Assembly: GCA_029946045.1 (NCBI GenBank)
Contig: JAQSDS010000465.1
Location: forward strand, 1-10,972
DNA length: 10,972 bases
Source of the DNA: Rhodoferax sp.
Lineage (GTDB): Bacteria; Pseudomonadota; Gammaproteobacteria; Burkholderiales; Burkholderiaceae_C
Direction of reading: 5' to 3'
How positions within the stretch are numbered: the stretch's first letter is position 1; every line of letters begins with the position of its first letter. The position numbers and the translations under genes were made by a program. Below, in pieces: positions 1 through 6,533 of this stretch. The notes under the pieces are model-generated. The model was not told the origin of the DNA. It worked only from the letters and a program-made list of their open reading frames with translations, and did not search any database.

Positions 1-401
1 TGCTGCTTGGGGTCCAGCAGCCAGGTTTTGCGGCCATCGGCGTGACGCTGCAAAAAAATATGGGGTTTGACCAGGTGCAGGTCCGAGATTTTTAAGCGCT
101 GCGCCAGCAATTGCGGCACGTGGAGGGAAAACGCCACCTCATCAGCCGTCAGCATCTGCGCTTGTGCTGCCCAAGCCGGGTTGGCAAAAGAGACTTGTCG
201 GGCAGACACGCGCGGCCAGGGCCAGCCCAAGGTCACATCAAGATCGCCCTGAATGAGCAACACTCGGCCGGTTTGGGCCAGTACCTGCCGCGCCAGCGGT
301 GCCCGCAGCCAGTTCCAGCCCAACAGGGCGATGAATAAAGTGGCAACGATGACGAGTGCCAGCACGGTGCTGGCCAGCCATTTGAGCGTACGCAGCAACA
401 T
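1..401 (-). CDS. AsmA-family protein, N-terminal part (runs off window)
   Basis: The reverse strand is open from an ATG at 401 to the left edge, giving 133 codons with no stop. The protein begins MLLRTLKWLASTVLALVIVA, a single hydrophobic N-terminal anchor at about residues 5-30. The AsmA-like pattern follows: a TGR...GDL segment, then LGWPWPRVSARQVSFANPAW, then a DEVAFSL strand, LHLVKPHIFLQR and a DGRKTWLL turn. AsmA relatives are inner-membrane-anchored proteins with a large periplasmic beta-rich body, linked to outer-membrane lipid homeostasis and transport; that role is from family knowledge. The C-terminal part is outside the window, so total length and subfamily cannot be judged. The start is the first Met before the hydrophobic segment; no strong ribosome binding site precedes it, so the start is only moderately sure. 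The gene diverges from the YXWGXW gene across a 156-base gap (402-557). Confidence 0.85.
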   Translation of the reverse strand, partial: MLLRTLKWLASTVLALVIVATLFIALLGWNWLRAPLARQVLAQTGRVLLIQGDLDVTLGWPWPRVSARQVSFANPAWAAQAQMLTADEVAFSLHVPQLLAQRLKISDLHLVKPHIFLQRHADGRKTWLLDPKQ

Positions 402-484
402 GATGGTGATGATTTTTAAAAGGAATGCCGCCAAGTTGGAGGGATGGTCAAAGCGTTCCCAGCCTAATGCCTGTCATCAGGGAA

Positions 485-506
485 GTCGGTGCGCTGACGC
501 ACCGAC
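485..506. promoter_or_regulatory. Perfect palindrome (9-bp arms, 4-nt spacer) upstream of the YXWGXW gene
   Basis: Arms GTCGGTGCG (485-493) and CGCACCGAC (498-506) are exact reverse complements separated by CTGA. The element lies 51 bases before the ATG of the YXWGXW gene, in the 402-557 gap between two divergent genes. No T-run follows, so it is not an obvious terminator. A near copy (18 of 19 bases over 485-503) occurs upstream of the BON gene at 1520-1538. An operator or a dispersed palindromic repeat both fit; I recognise no named regulator for it. The rest of the 402-557 gap shows no convincing sigma-70 promoter. Confidence 0.5.
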
Positions 507-557
507 CAGGCCAGCCCAAAAAACGATGATGTCCTTTTAACCCCTGGAGATTTTGCA

Positions 558-944
558 ATGAAACACACAAACCTGGTTCGATCTTTGGTGCTGTCGGTGG
601 CGCTGGCCGCTGGCACAACAGCCTTTGCGCAGATCAGTTTCAACATCATGGTGGCGCCGCCCGTGCCCTTGTATGAATCGGTGCCCATGATGCAGCCTGG
701 TTATGTCTGGGCGCCGGGCTACTGGGCCTGGAACAACGACCGTCATATTTGGGTGCGCGGCCGTACCATGGTGCAGCGCGACGGCTACCGCTGGGCACCT
801 GATCGCTGGGAACAGCAGGGCGGCGCCTATGTCCGGCAACCGGGTCGCTGGGAGCGCAGCCTGGAGGCGAAACCCATCAAGATGAAAAAACTCAAACACG
901 ACAATGGCCGTCGTAACCACGGCAACAGTGGCAAAGGCCAATAA
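558..944 (+). CDS. Secreted YXWGXW-repeat protein
   Basis: The product is 128 residues. It has a signal peptide (residues 1-24, positive MKHTNLVR start, hydrophobic core, likely cut after TAFA before Gln25). The mature part has tandem Trp/Tyr-rich motifs of the YXWGXW family: YVWAPGYWAW at 49-58, a weaker HIWVRG at 63-68, YRWAPDRW at 77-84 and YVRQPGRW at 91-98. The tail is basic and low in complexity (KPIKMKKLKHDNGRRNHGN). Family members are small periplasmic or outer-membrane-associated proteins of unknown biochemical role, common in Burkholderiales, often with envelope-stress genes. GGAG at about 546-549 lies a normal distance before the ATG and supports the start. The gene is monocistronic: a palindrome is upstream and a strong terminator follows 6 bases after the stop. 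Function beyond family membership is not known. Confidence 0.9.
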   Translation: MKHTNLVRSLVLSVALAAGTTAFAQISFNIMVAPPVPLYESVPMMQPGYVWAPGYWAWNNDRHIWVRGRTMVQRDGYRWAPDRWEQQGGAYVRQPGRWERSLEAKPIKMKKLKHDNGRRNHGNSGKGQ

Positions 945-950
945 GAAAGA

Positions 951-994
951 CGCCCCGTGATCCGATAGGCAGATCACGGGGCGACAAGCTTTTT
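951..994. terminator. Rho-independent terminator, probably bidirectional
   Basis: A perfect 12-bp stem (CGCCCCGTGATC at 951-962, partner at 972-983) encloses a 9-base loop and is followed on the plus strand by a T-run at 990-994. It starts 6 bases after the YXWGXW stop. Read on the minus strand, the same stem is followed by a T-rich stretch (TCTTTCTTATT), so it can also end transcription arriving from the convergent BON gene. Confidence 0.9.
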
Positions 995-1014
995 GGTCAA
1001 GCTCAGGCGCAGGT

Positions 1015-1082
1015 CAAGTTCACCGCTAATTCGTGCGGAACCACGGTGCCGTGGCCTGTGCGTCGTAGTGAATGTGAACTTG
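1015..1082. repeat. Nested inverted repeat downstream of the BON gene
   Basis: Outer arms CAAGTTCAC (1015-1023) and GTGAACTTG (1074-1082) are exact 9-bp reverse complements. Inside them ATTC (1029-1032) can pair with GAAT (1070-1073), and a compact palindrome CCACGG-TG-CCGTGG sits at 1041-1054. The arrangement predicts a long interrupted stem-loop in RNA from either strand. It fills most of the gap between the terminator and the BON stop and overlaps a possible 20-codon ORF on the minus strand. No T-run adjoins it, so it is not a second ordinary terminator. Confidence 0.5.
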
Positions 1083-1088
1083 CTTCAT
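1026..1088 (-). CDS. Possible 20-residue small ORF directly after the BON gene
   Basis: On the minus strand an ATG at 1088 lies 12 bases after the BON stop and is preceded by AGGA, a plausible ribosome binding site. It reads MKQVHIHYDAQ...PWFRTN and stops with TAG at 1026. The spacing is like translational coupling. The peptide resembles no family I know and has no hydrophobic segment. Its start and stop regions are the two arms of the inverted repeat at 1015-1082, so the start could be masked by RNA folding. It could equally be a chance ORF or the remnant of a longer gene, since the frame meets further stops right after TAG. Confidence 0.25.
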   Translation of the reverse strand: MKQVHIHYDAQATAPWFRTN

Positions 1089-1100
1089 GGTGCATCCTGA

Positions 1101-1415
1101 TCAGGGCCGGATGACAATTTCGTTTCTGACAGACTTCACGTTGTTGACACCGCGTGCAATGTTTTCAGCAGCGCTTTTCTCTGTGAGGCTTTTGGCAAAG
1201 CCCGACAGCATCACGGTGCCGTTCAGGGTTTCAACACTGATGGAAGTGGCACTGACCAGCTTGCTCTCAGCCATGCGGGCTTTGATCAGGGTGGTGATAC
1301 CAGTGTCATCCACATAAGCGCCAACAGTTTCCTGGCCACGGCTGACGGCACAGCCCGCGGTGGTGAGCAAGGCGGCAGCCATCATGGCCGCGACGAGAGT
1401 GGTTCGAATTTGCAT
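1101..1415 (-). CDS. BON-domain (OsmY-like) lipoprotein
   Basis: The product is 104 residues. Residues 1-21 form a secretion signal ending TTAG before Cys22; this is a lipobox-like site, though Thr at -3 is unusual, so lipidation is likely but not certain. A single BON domain spans about 37-104, with the typical DDTGITTLIKARM start, an SVETLNGTVMLSGFA strand-turn-strand and the ending NNVKSVRNEIVIRP. BON domains are thought to bind phospholipid membranes in the periplasm; OsmY relatives respond to osmotic or envelope stress. I chose the ATG at 1415 because GGAGA stands 6 bases before it; an in-frame ATG at 1427 would add MEIY, and the open frame back to 1562 lacks support. A palindrome nearly identical to that before the YXWGXW gene lies 104 bases upstream. 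The gene converges with the YXWGXW gene and probably shares its terminator. Confidence 0.93.
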   Translation of the reverse strand: MQIRTTLVAAMMAAALLTTAGCAVSRGQETVGAYVDDTGITTLIKARMAESKLVSATSISVETLNGTVMLSGFAKSLTEKSAAENIARGVNNVKSVRNEIVIRP

Positions 1416-1519
1416 ATAAATCTCCATGGGGTATTGATGGTGTAAGCCCCACCACCTCTGGGCGAAACGCCGGGTCCATCCCGGTCGATAGTTTGACTTT
1501 ATGATGTGGCCGCGCTGGC

Positions 1520-1538
1520 GTCGGTGCGCTGGCGCACC
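1520..1538. promoter_or_regulatory. Second copy of the GGTGCG/CGCACC palindrome, upstream of the BON gene
   Basis: GTCGGTGCG (1520-1528) and CGCACC (1533-1538) give 6-bp perfect arms around CTGG. It differs from the element at 485-503 at one of 19 bases; the outer GAC of the right arm is replaced by TAA. It lies in the 271-base gap (1416-1686) between the divergent BON and DUF4242 genes, 104 bases from the BON start, which makes a role at the BON promoter the simplest reading. A minor inverted repeat, ACCA-AA-TGGT, stands at 1611-1620 nearer the DUF4242 gene. I see no gene or strong sigma-70 promoter elsewhere in this gap. Confidence 0.5.
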
Positions 1539-1686
1539 TAAGGTATTCAAAAATGCTTGCATTCATCCCCGCGGCTCATGGGCTGAATGGAAAAGGCTGA
1601 GCAGAACGCTACCAAATGGTGTAGGGTCAAGGGCCACTTTGAAGCGTGTAAATTTGGCTTATTGCAAAAACTTAAAGGAGGGTGAT

Positions 1687-1944
1687 ATGGCCTTGTTTGT
1701 GATTGAACGCAATTTCGCCGAGCAGTTGGCGCTCACCAAAGAAGACGCGCGACTGGTGAAGGAAATCAACGACGGCGCCGGTGTGCACTGGCTGTTCTCT
1801 TTCTTGTCGGCCGACAAGAAAAAGACTTATTGCCTGTACGAGGCTTCCAACGCCGAGGCCATTCATGAAGCCGCGCGTCGTGCCGGACTGCCGGCCGACG
1901 TGATCGTCGAGGTCAGTGAAATACGTCCGGAAGCGTTCAACTGA
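1687..1944 (+). CDS. DUF4242 / SCO4226-like small protein
   Basis: The product is 85 residues, the usual size for this family. Features typical of DUF4242 are the N-terminal MALFVIERNF strand, VHWLFSFLSADKKKTYCLYEA at 33-53 with the conserved Cys-x-Tyr-Glu-Ala, the helix AEAIHEAARRAGLPAD at 56-71 and a final VIVEVSEI strand. The fold is expected to be a ferredoxin-like alpha/beta dimer. The Streptomyces member SCO4226 binds nickel; whether this one does is unknown, although His34, Cys49 and His60 are candidate ligands. There is no signal peptide, so it is cytosolic. The start is firm: AAAGGAGGG sits just before the ATG at 1687, and the open frame further upstream (to 1501) lacks support. It is the first of four co-directional genes, 26 bases before the LAL regulator, which suggests co-transcription and perhaps a sensing role. 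Confidence 0.88.
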   Translation: MALFVIERNFAEQLALTKEDARLVKEINDGAGVHWLFSFLSADKKKTYCLYEASNAEAIHEAARRAGLPADVIVEVSEIRPEAFN

Positions 1945-1970
1945 TCCCTCAGCGGACGGGCTTGCGGGGA

Positions 1971-4919
1971 ATGGAACACGATCACAGCTTCATTGGGAGG
2001 CGGCGCGAGCTTGACGCCTTGCAGGCGGCACTGGCGCGTGCCCTTGCCGGGCAACCCGGTGTTGTGCTGCTCACCGGGGAGCCCGGTATTGGCAAAACCC
2101 GTACCGCGCAAGAGATGGTTGCACATGCGGCTCAGCTGAATGTGCTGACACTTTGGGGGCGCTGCCCGGAAGAGCCGGGTGCACCCCCTTATTGGCCATG
2201 GCTTCAGATGATTCGACGCTACGTCTCGCTGCAAGACGAAGACGCGCTGGGTGAGATGCTTGGCGCTGCCGCTGCTTATGTGGCTGCCTTGGACCCTGAG
2301 CAGCTGGGCCGGCTTGGCATTGACCGACCCGTGCCACTTGAGTCCGACGCTGCCAAGGCGCGTTTCCGGTTCTTCGATGCCATTGCGGGTTTTTGGCGAC
2401 GCGCCGCCGCACGCCAGCCGATCTTGCTGGTGATCGACGATTTGCATCGGGCGGACGTGCCATCCTTGCGCCTGCTCGAATTCATCATGGCCGATGCTGA
2501 GGCCAGCCGCCTGATGTTGCTTGGCACCTACCGCGACTCCGACGTGCCACGGCAACACCCGCTGTCGGACACCTTGGCTGAACTGCACCGCCATGCCTCG
2601 GTCCAGCGTTTTCTGCTGGGCGGCTTCAGCCCGGCCGAGACTGCCCAGTTTGTCGCCACGGCTGACGCGACAGCCTCGGCCGAGTTGGCCACGGCACTGC
2701 ACGAACAGACCGAAGGCCACCCCTTGTTCCTGACGGAACTGGTGCTTGACCGCCATCAGGTCCGGGCGCAAGGTGTGGCAACGGCCCCAACTGGCCTTTG
2801 GTCGGTTCCCAAAGGTGTGCGCGAAGCGATTGGCGTGCGCTTGAACCGCCTGAGCCCTTCGTGTCTGCGCGTGCTCCAGCATGCTGCGGTGTTCGGCCGC
2901 GAGTTCCGGCTTGAGCTGTTGCAGCGGGTGCGGCCGGACCTGACCGAAGATGACTGTCTGGCCGCCCTGACCGAGGCCCGGGCAGCCTGCCTGGTTGACG
3001 CCTTGGCCGAAGCTGGCAGCTACCAGTTTGCGCACGCCCTGGTCCGGGACACCTTGTATGACGAACTGTCCGCGGCACAACGGGCGCGCTGGCACCAGCG
3101 CATCGGGCAGGTGTTGGAGATGCGGTACCAGGACGATCTCACGCCCTGCCTGTCTGCGCTGGCACACCACTATCACGCTGCCGGCACGGCAGGTGATGTC
3201 ACCAAGGCCATCGAATACGCCACCCGGGCCGCCGAGCGTGCGGCGGCGACGCAGGCGCACGAAGAAGCAGTGCGCCATTACCAACGGGCCTGCGATTTGT
3301 CGCCGCTGGGCCCCGCCGCCGACGCCCAGCGCTGTCGCCTGCTGCTGGGGCTGGGCAACGCCCAGAACAGTGCCGGCGCCAGTGAATTGGCGCTCGCCAC
3401 CTTCACGGATGCAGCCGGGTATGCGCGCCGCCTGGGTGATGCCATGCTGCTGGCACGCGCCGCCATCGGCTTCGGTGATGCGCAGTGGCGTCTGGGCAGC
3501 GAGGGCTCGAAAGCGGTCGTGTTGATCCGCGAGGCCCTGGCGCAGGTTGCGCCCACCGATGTGCGCGCGCACACCGCGCTCCTGACCGCTTTGTGCCAGG
3601 CCTTGCTGTTTTCGAACCAACCCGACGCGGCCGAGGCGGTGTTTCGCCAGGCCGTTGCCCTCGGGCGCGAACTCGACGACCCGTGGATGCTGTTTCGGGC
3701 CTTGTGCGCCATTCTGCCCGGGCGCTGGTTTCCTGACCGTCTGGCGCTGCGCATCGAAGCCGCACGCGAGGCGACCGAACTGGTACACCGCGCCGGACAC
3801 CCAGAATGGTTGACGCCCTACCTTTCGGGCTGGCACACCGGCGACCTGATGGAGTCGGGCGACACGGTGGCGGCCACGGCTACGGCCCGCTTTCATCTGG
3901 TCAGCGGCGAGACCATGCGCGAGCCCTTCAATCAGGCCGTGGCCCTGGCCGCGCTGGCGATGATCGCCACGCACGAAGGACGCTTTACCGACGCTGAAGC
4001 GCTGTCCGTCCAGGCGCTGCGTTGTGGTCAACGCTTCGATCATGCCAATGCAGCCGGTATTTTTGGTGTCCAGATGTTCACCCTGCGCCGCCATCAGGGC
4101 CGTCTGGGCGAGCTGGCACCTGTTCTCAGGCAGTTTCTAGGCAAGGCAGCGCCGGGCCTGACATGGCATCCGGGCCTGGCCGTCCTGCACTGTGAACTCG
4201 GTGCCCGCGACGAAGCCCGTGCCGTCTTCGACCAGCTCGCTGCCAGTGGCTTTGCCGCCATGCCGCATGATGCGGTCCGGGTTGCCAGCCTGGCTTATCT
4301 GGCCGAGGTGTGCGTCTGGCTTGGCGACACGGTGCGCGCGGCCACGCTGTTCGAGTTGTTGCTGCCCTATGCCGGGCGCAACCTGGTTTTTGGCGCCCAT
4401 ACCGCGTCGTTTGGCGCCGCTGCGCGCTTGCTCGGCATGTTGGCCACGACGCAACAGCGCTGGGATGTGGCACAGCAGCAGTTTGAGGATGCGATTCAAT
4501 TTGACCAGCGCAGTGGCGGTCGGCCGTGGCTGGCCCATTCGCGCCACGCGTATGCGGCCATGCTGCTGCGCCGAGGGGGCAGCGCTGACCGGCAGCAGGC
4601 CTTGCCGTTGCTGGCGGCCGCGCTGGCTGAGGCCCGCCAATTGGGTATGGCGCGGCTGGAGCAGGCCGTGCTCGGTGTGCAGGCGGATGCTGCCGACGTC
4701 GCGCCCTTGCCGTCGGTGGCCGGCTTGTCACCCCGCGAGGTGCAAGTGCTGCGCTTGGTGGCTGCCGGCAAGACCAACCAGGAAATCGCGGCAGTCCTGT
4801 TTCGCAGCCAGAACACGGTCGCCAACCATGTCCGCAACATCCTCGGCAAGACCCGGGCAGCGAACCGGACCGAGGCCTCTGCATTCGCCGTTCGTCATCG
4901 CTTGCTGCCACCAGAATAG
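1971..4919 (+). CDS. LAL-class regulator: AAA ATPase + TPR-like repeats + LuxR HTH
   Basis: The product is 982 residues. The N-terminal ATPase has a Walker A (GEPGIGKT, 36-43) and a Walker B (LLVIDDLH, 152-159), with the FIGRRRELDALQ entry motif at 7-18 usual for AAA_16/MalT-type domains. The middle (about 400-880) is Ala/Leu-rich helical repeat, TPR-like, normally the ligand-sensing part. The C terminus (919-982) is a LuxR/GerE helix-turn-helix: LSPREVQVLRLVAAGKTNQEIA, then SQNTVANHVRNILGK. LAL proteins are ATP-dependent transcription activators that oligomerise on DNA when bound to inducer. The ATG at 1971 is preferred (GGACGGG about 10 bases upstream); an in-frame TTG at 1962 is possible and would add three residues. 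The gene follows DUF4242 by 26 bases and precedes a flavoprotein by 74, so it likely controls these neighbours. No transmembrane segment is seen, and the inducer cannot be deduced. Confidence 0.95.
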   Translation: MEHDHSFIGRRRELDALQAALARALAGQPGVVLLTGEPGIGKTRTAQEMVAHAAQLNVLTLWGRCPEEPGAPPYWPWLQMIRRYVSLQDEDALGEMLGAAAAYVAALDPEQLGRLGIDRPVPLESDAAKARFRFFDAIAGFWRRAAARQPILLVIDDLHRADVPSLRLLEFIMADAEASRLMLLGTYRDSDVPRQHPLSDTLAELHRHASVQRFLLGGFSPAETAQFVATADATASAELATALHEQTEGHPLFLTELVLDRHQVRAQGVATAPTGLWSVPKGVREAIGVRLNRLSPSCLRVLQHAAVFGREFRLELLQRVRPDLTEDDCLAALTEARAACLVDALAEAGSYQFAHALVRDTLYDELSAAQRARWHQRIGQVLEMRYQDDLTPCLSALAHHYHAAGTAGDVTKAIEYATRAAERAAATQAHEEAVRHYQRACDLSPLGPAADAQRCRLLLGLGNAQNSAGASELALATFTDAAGYARRLGDAMLLARAAIGFGDAQWRLGSEGSKAVVLIREALAQVAPTDVRAHTALLTALCQALLFSNQPDAAEAVFRQAVALGRELDDPWMLFRALCAILPGRWFPDRLALRIEAAREATELVHRAGHPEWLTPYLSGWHTGDLMESGDTVAATATARFHLVSGETMREPFNQAVALAALAMIATHEGRFTDAEALSVQALRCGQRFDHANAAGIFGVQMFTLRRHQGRLGELAPVLRQFLGKAAPGLTWHPGLAVLHCELGARDEARAVFDQLAASGFAAMPHDAVRVASLAYLAEVCVWLGDTVRAATLFELLLPYAGRNLVFGAHTASFGAAARLLGMLATTQQRWDVAQQQFEDAIQFDQRSGGRPWLAHSRHAYAAMLLRRGGSADRQQALPLLAAALAEARQLGMARLEQAVLGVQADAADVAPLPSVAGLSPREVQVLRLVAAGKTNQEIAAVLFRSQNTVANHVRNILGKTRAANRTEASAFAVRHRLLPPE

Positions 4920-4946
4920 TCATTTTTGGCCATTGTGCAATGCGGC
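4915..4946 (+). repeat. Repeated block A1 before the FAD oxidoreductase (candidate operator)
   Basis: AATAGTCATTTTTGGCCAT (4915-4933) matches 16 of 19 bases at 6429-6447, before the haemoglobin gene. With a one-base gap the similarity continues to 4946, about 24 of 31 positions. The tail holds the near-palindrome CATTG-TG-CAATG (4931-4942). Both copies overlap the TAG stop of the preceding gene. A binding site for the adjacent LuxR-type regulator is the natural hypothesis, but two copies alone cannot prove it. Confidence 0.4.
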
Positions 4947-4993
4947 ATGGCGGCGAACAATGCACGCATCGCAACGGTGAAGGAGTGGCTGCC

Positions 4994-6433
4994 ATGGCGA
5001 TCGCATTGAAGGCTGCCGACGGCGGCGTGGTGCAGGTCTCACCCGAAATCCTGCAGGCATTCAAGGCAAACTTTGCTGGCGCCGTTGTGACGTCGGAGGA
5101 TGTGGCCTTTGATGAAACGCGCACGATCTGGGACGGCTTGATCGACCGCCGCCCTAGTCTCATTGTGCGCTGCAGCGGCACGGCGGACATTGTCCAGGCG
5201 GTGCGCTTTGCGCGCCAGCACCAGTTTCTGATGTCGGTGCGCGGCAGTGGCCACAACATTGCGGGACTGGCGGTTTGCGACGGCGGCCTGATGATTGACC
5301 TGTCACTGATGAGGGGAGTGTGGGTCGATCCGGTGGCGCGCACGGCACGGGCCCAAGCAGGCTGCACGCTGGGCAACCTGGATCGTGAAACCCAGCTGCA
5401 CGGCCTGGCGGCGGTGCTTGGTTTTGTCTCGACCACCGGCGTCGCCGACCTTACCGTGGGTGGTGGCTTCGGTTATTTGACGCGCCAGTACGGCTGGACC
5501 TGTGACAACCTGGTCTCGATGGAGCTTGTCACCGCCGATGGTGCGCTGGTGCGGGCTGCGGCCGACGAGAACGCTGATCTGTTCTGGGCGCTGCGCGGCA
5601 GTGGTCATTTCGGCATCGTGACGTCATTCGAGTACCGGCTGTTTCCGGTGGGCCCCGAGATTCTTGGCGGGGCGATGGCCTGGCGCGCCGAAGACGCCAA
5701 GGACGTGCTTGATTTCTATCGCCAGTTCACCGCCACGGCGCCACGCGAAACCACCTGCGTTGCCGTGCTGCGCATCGCCCCGCCCGCGCCCTGGCTGCCC
5801 AAGGAGATCCATGGCAAGCCGATCATTGCCATCTTTGTCTGCCACAGCGGCAGCATCGAAGCGGGCGAGGCCGCCATGGCGCCGTTGCGCAAATTGGGGC
5901 GAGCAGTGGCTGACAGCGTCAAGCGCCGGCCCTACACCCAGATGCAGAGCCTGCTCGACGCCACCCAGCCCCAGGGGCGGCGTTATGACTGGAAGTCACA
6001 CTACCTGGCGCGCATCGACGCCCAGGCCGTTGACGTGCTGATCGCGCATGCGAAGCAAATGTGTTCTCCGTTTTCGGCGATCGTCCTGTTTCACCTGCAG
6101 GGGGCGCTCGCTGAGCTTCCCGCAGAGCACTCGCCCGCTGGCCATCGCGATGCCGCCTATGTCCTCAACATCACCAGCGCGTGGGAGAGCGCCGACGACG
6201 ACGCTGCCAACCTGCGTTGGGCCCGCGACTGCTTCGAAGCCATGCAAGGCTTTTCGACCGGTGGCACTGACATCAACTTCCCCACCGAGGAGGAGGGTTG
6301 CCAACACACCGAGGCGACTTGCGGCAAACCGACCCTGGCCCGGCTGGCGGCGCTGAAGCAAAAGTACGACCCTGACCATCTGTTCCAGGCCACCAAGAGC
6401 AGCGCGGCATGCGCGTGGGTGGCACCAAAATAG
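4994..6433 (+). CDS. FAD-binding oxidoreductase, BBE (berberine bridge enzyme-like) family
   Basis: The product is 479 residues, usual for the family. The N-terminal FAD_binding_4 (PCMH-type) domain covers about 35-230. Its RGSGHNIAG at 83-91 carries His87, the expected 8-alpha-histidyl FAD attachment. The second attachment residue of plant enzymes, a Cys in the GxCPTVG loop, aligns with Val145 in GFVSTTGVADLTVGGGFG, so single covalent flavin linkage is predicted. This is common in bacterial members. The C-terminal BBE region contains TDINFPTEEEG and YDPDHLF, but the usual Asn-rich ending is replaced by QATKSSAACAW. Enzymes of this type oxidise alcohols, sugars or secondary metabolites with O2, giving H2O2; the substrate here is unknown. 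There is no signal peptide. The ATG at 4994 is chosen because AGGAG (4981-4985) precedes it; an ATG at 4940 lacks such support. It sits between the LAL regulator and a truncated haemoglobin. Confidence 0.93.
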   Translation: MAIALKAADGGVVQVSPEILQAFKANFAGAVVTSEDVAFDETRTIWDGLIDRRPSLIVRCSGTADIVQAVRFARQHQFLMSVRGSGHNIAGLAVCDGGLMIDLSLMRGVWVDPVARTARAQAGCTLGNLDRETQLHGLAAVLGFVSTTGVADLTVGGGFGYLTRQYGWTCDNLVSMELVTADGALVRAAADENADLFWALRGSGHFGIVTSFEYRLFPVGPEILGGAMAWRAEDAKDVLDFYRQFTATAPRETTCVAVLRIAPPAPWLPKEIHGKPIIAIFVCHSGSIEAGEAAMAPLRKLGRAVADSVKRRPYTQMQSLLDATQPQGRRYDWKSHYLARIDAQAVDVLIAHAKQMCSPFSAIVLFHLQGALAELPAEHSPAGHRDAAYVLNITSAWESADDDAANLRWARDCFEAMQGFSTGGTDINFPTEEEGCQHTEATCGKPTLARLAALKQKYDPDHLFQATKSSAACAWVAPK

Positions 6434-6459
6434 TCAATTCTGGTCATGCGCATCGCTGC
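6429..6459 (+). repeat. Repeated block A2 before the haemoglobin gene (candidate operator)
   Basis: AATAGTCAATTCTGGTCAT (6429-6447) is the second copy of the element at 4915-4933, followed by a short palindrome ATGCGCAT (6446-6453) where the first copy has CATTGTGCAATG. Further on, GTGCAATTCGGCA (6489-6501) matches GTGCAATGCGGCA (4935-4947) at 12 of 13 bases, so a second shared block exists at a different spacing. Together they occupy the 100-base gap before the globin gene. Confidence 0.4.
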
Positions 6460-6533
6460 AAGCCACGTTATCGTTGACCCCGAGGCTGGTGCAATTCGGC
6501 ACCGCCGTCAACCGAAACTGAAGGAGTGTTTTT

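Noticed and set aside
1634..1660. A possible promoter before the DUF4242 gene (TTGAAG and an AT-rich TAAATT)
   Set aside because: The hexamers do not combine at a 16-18 base spacing with good matches in both boxes, so I could not support a promoter call.
1863..4094. A 743-codon open frame on the minus strand
   Set aside because: It lies wholly opposite the LAL regulator gene (and the end of DUF4242). The translation is low-complexity Gln/Gly/Arg-rich with no recognisable domain, as expected for the complement of GC-rich coding sequence. The plus-strand gene has clear ATPase and HTH motifs.
5039..5254. Short minus-strand ORFs within the flavoprotein gene
   Set aside because: They are shadows of the coding strand, with no ribosome binding site or recognisable product.
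4126..5436. A 436-codon open frame on the minus strand across the LAL/flavoprotein junction
   Set aside because: It is antisense to two well-supported genes, rich in Pro/Arg/Ser/Ala, without domain motifs or a convincing start.
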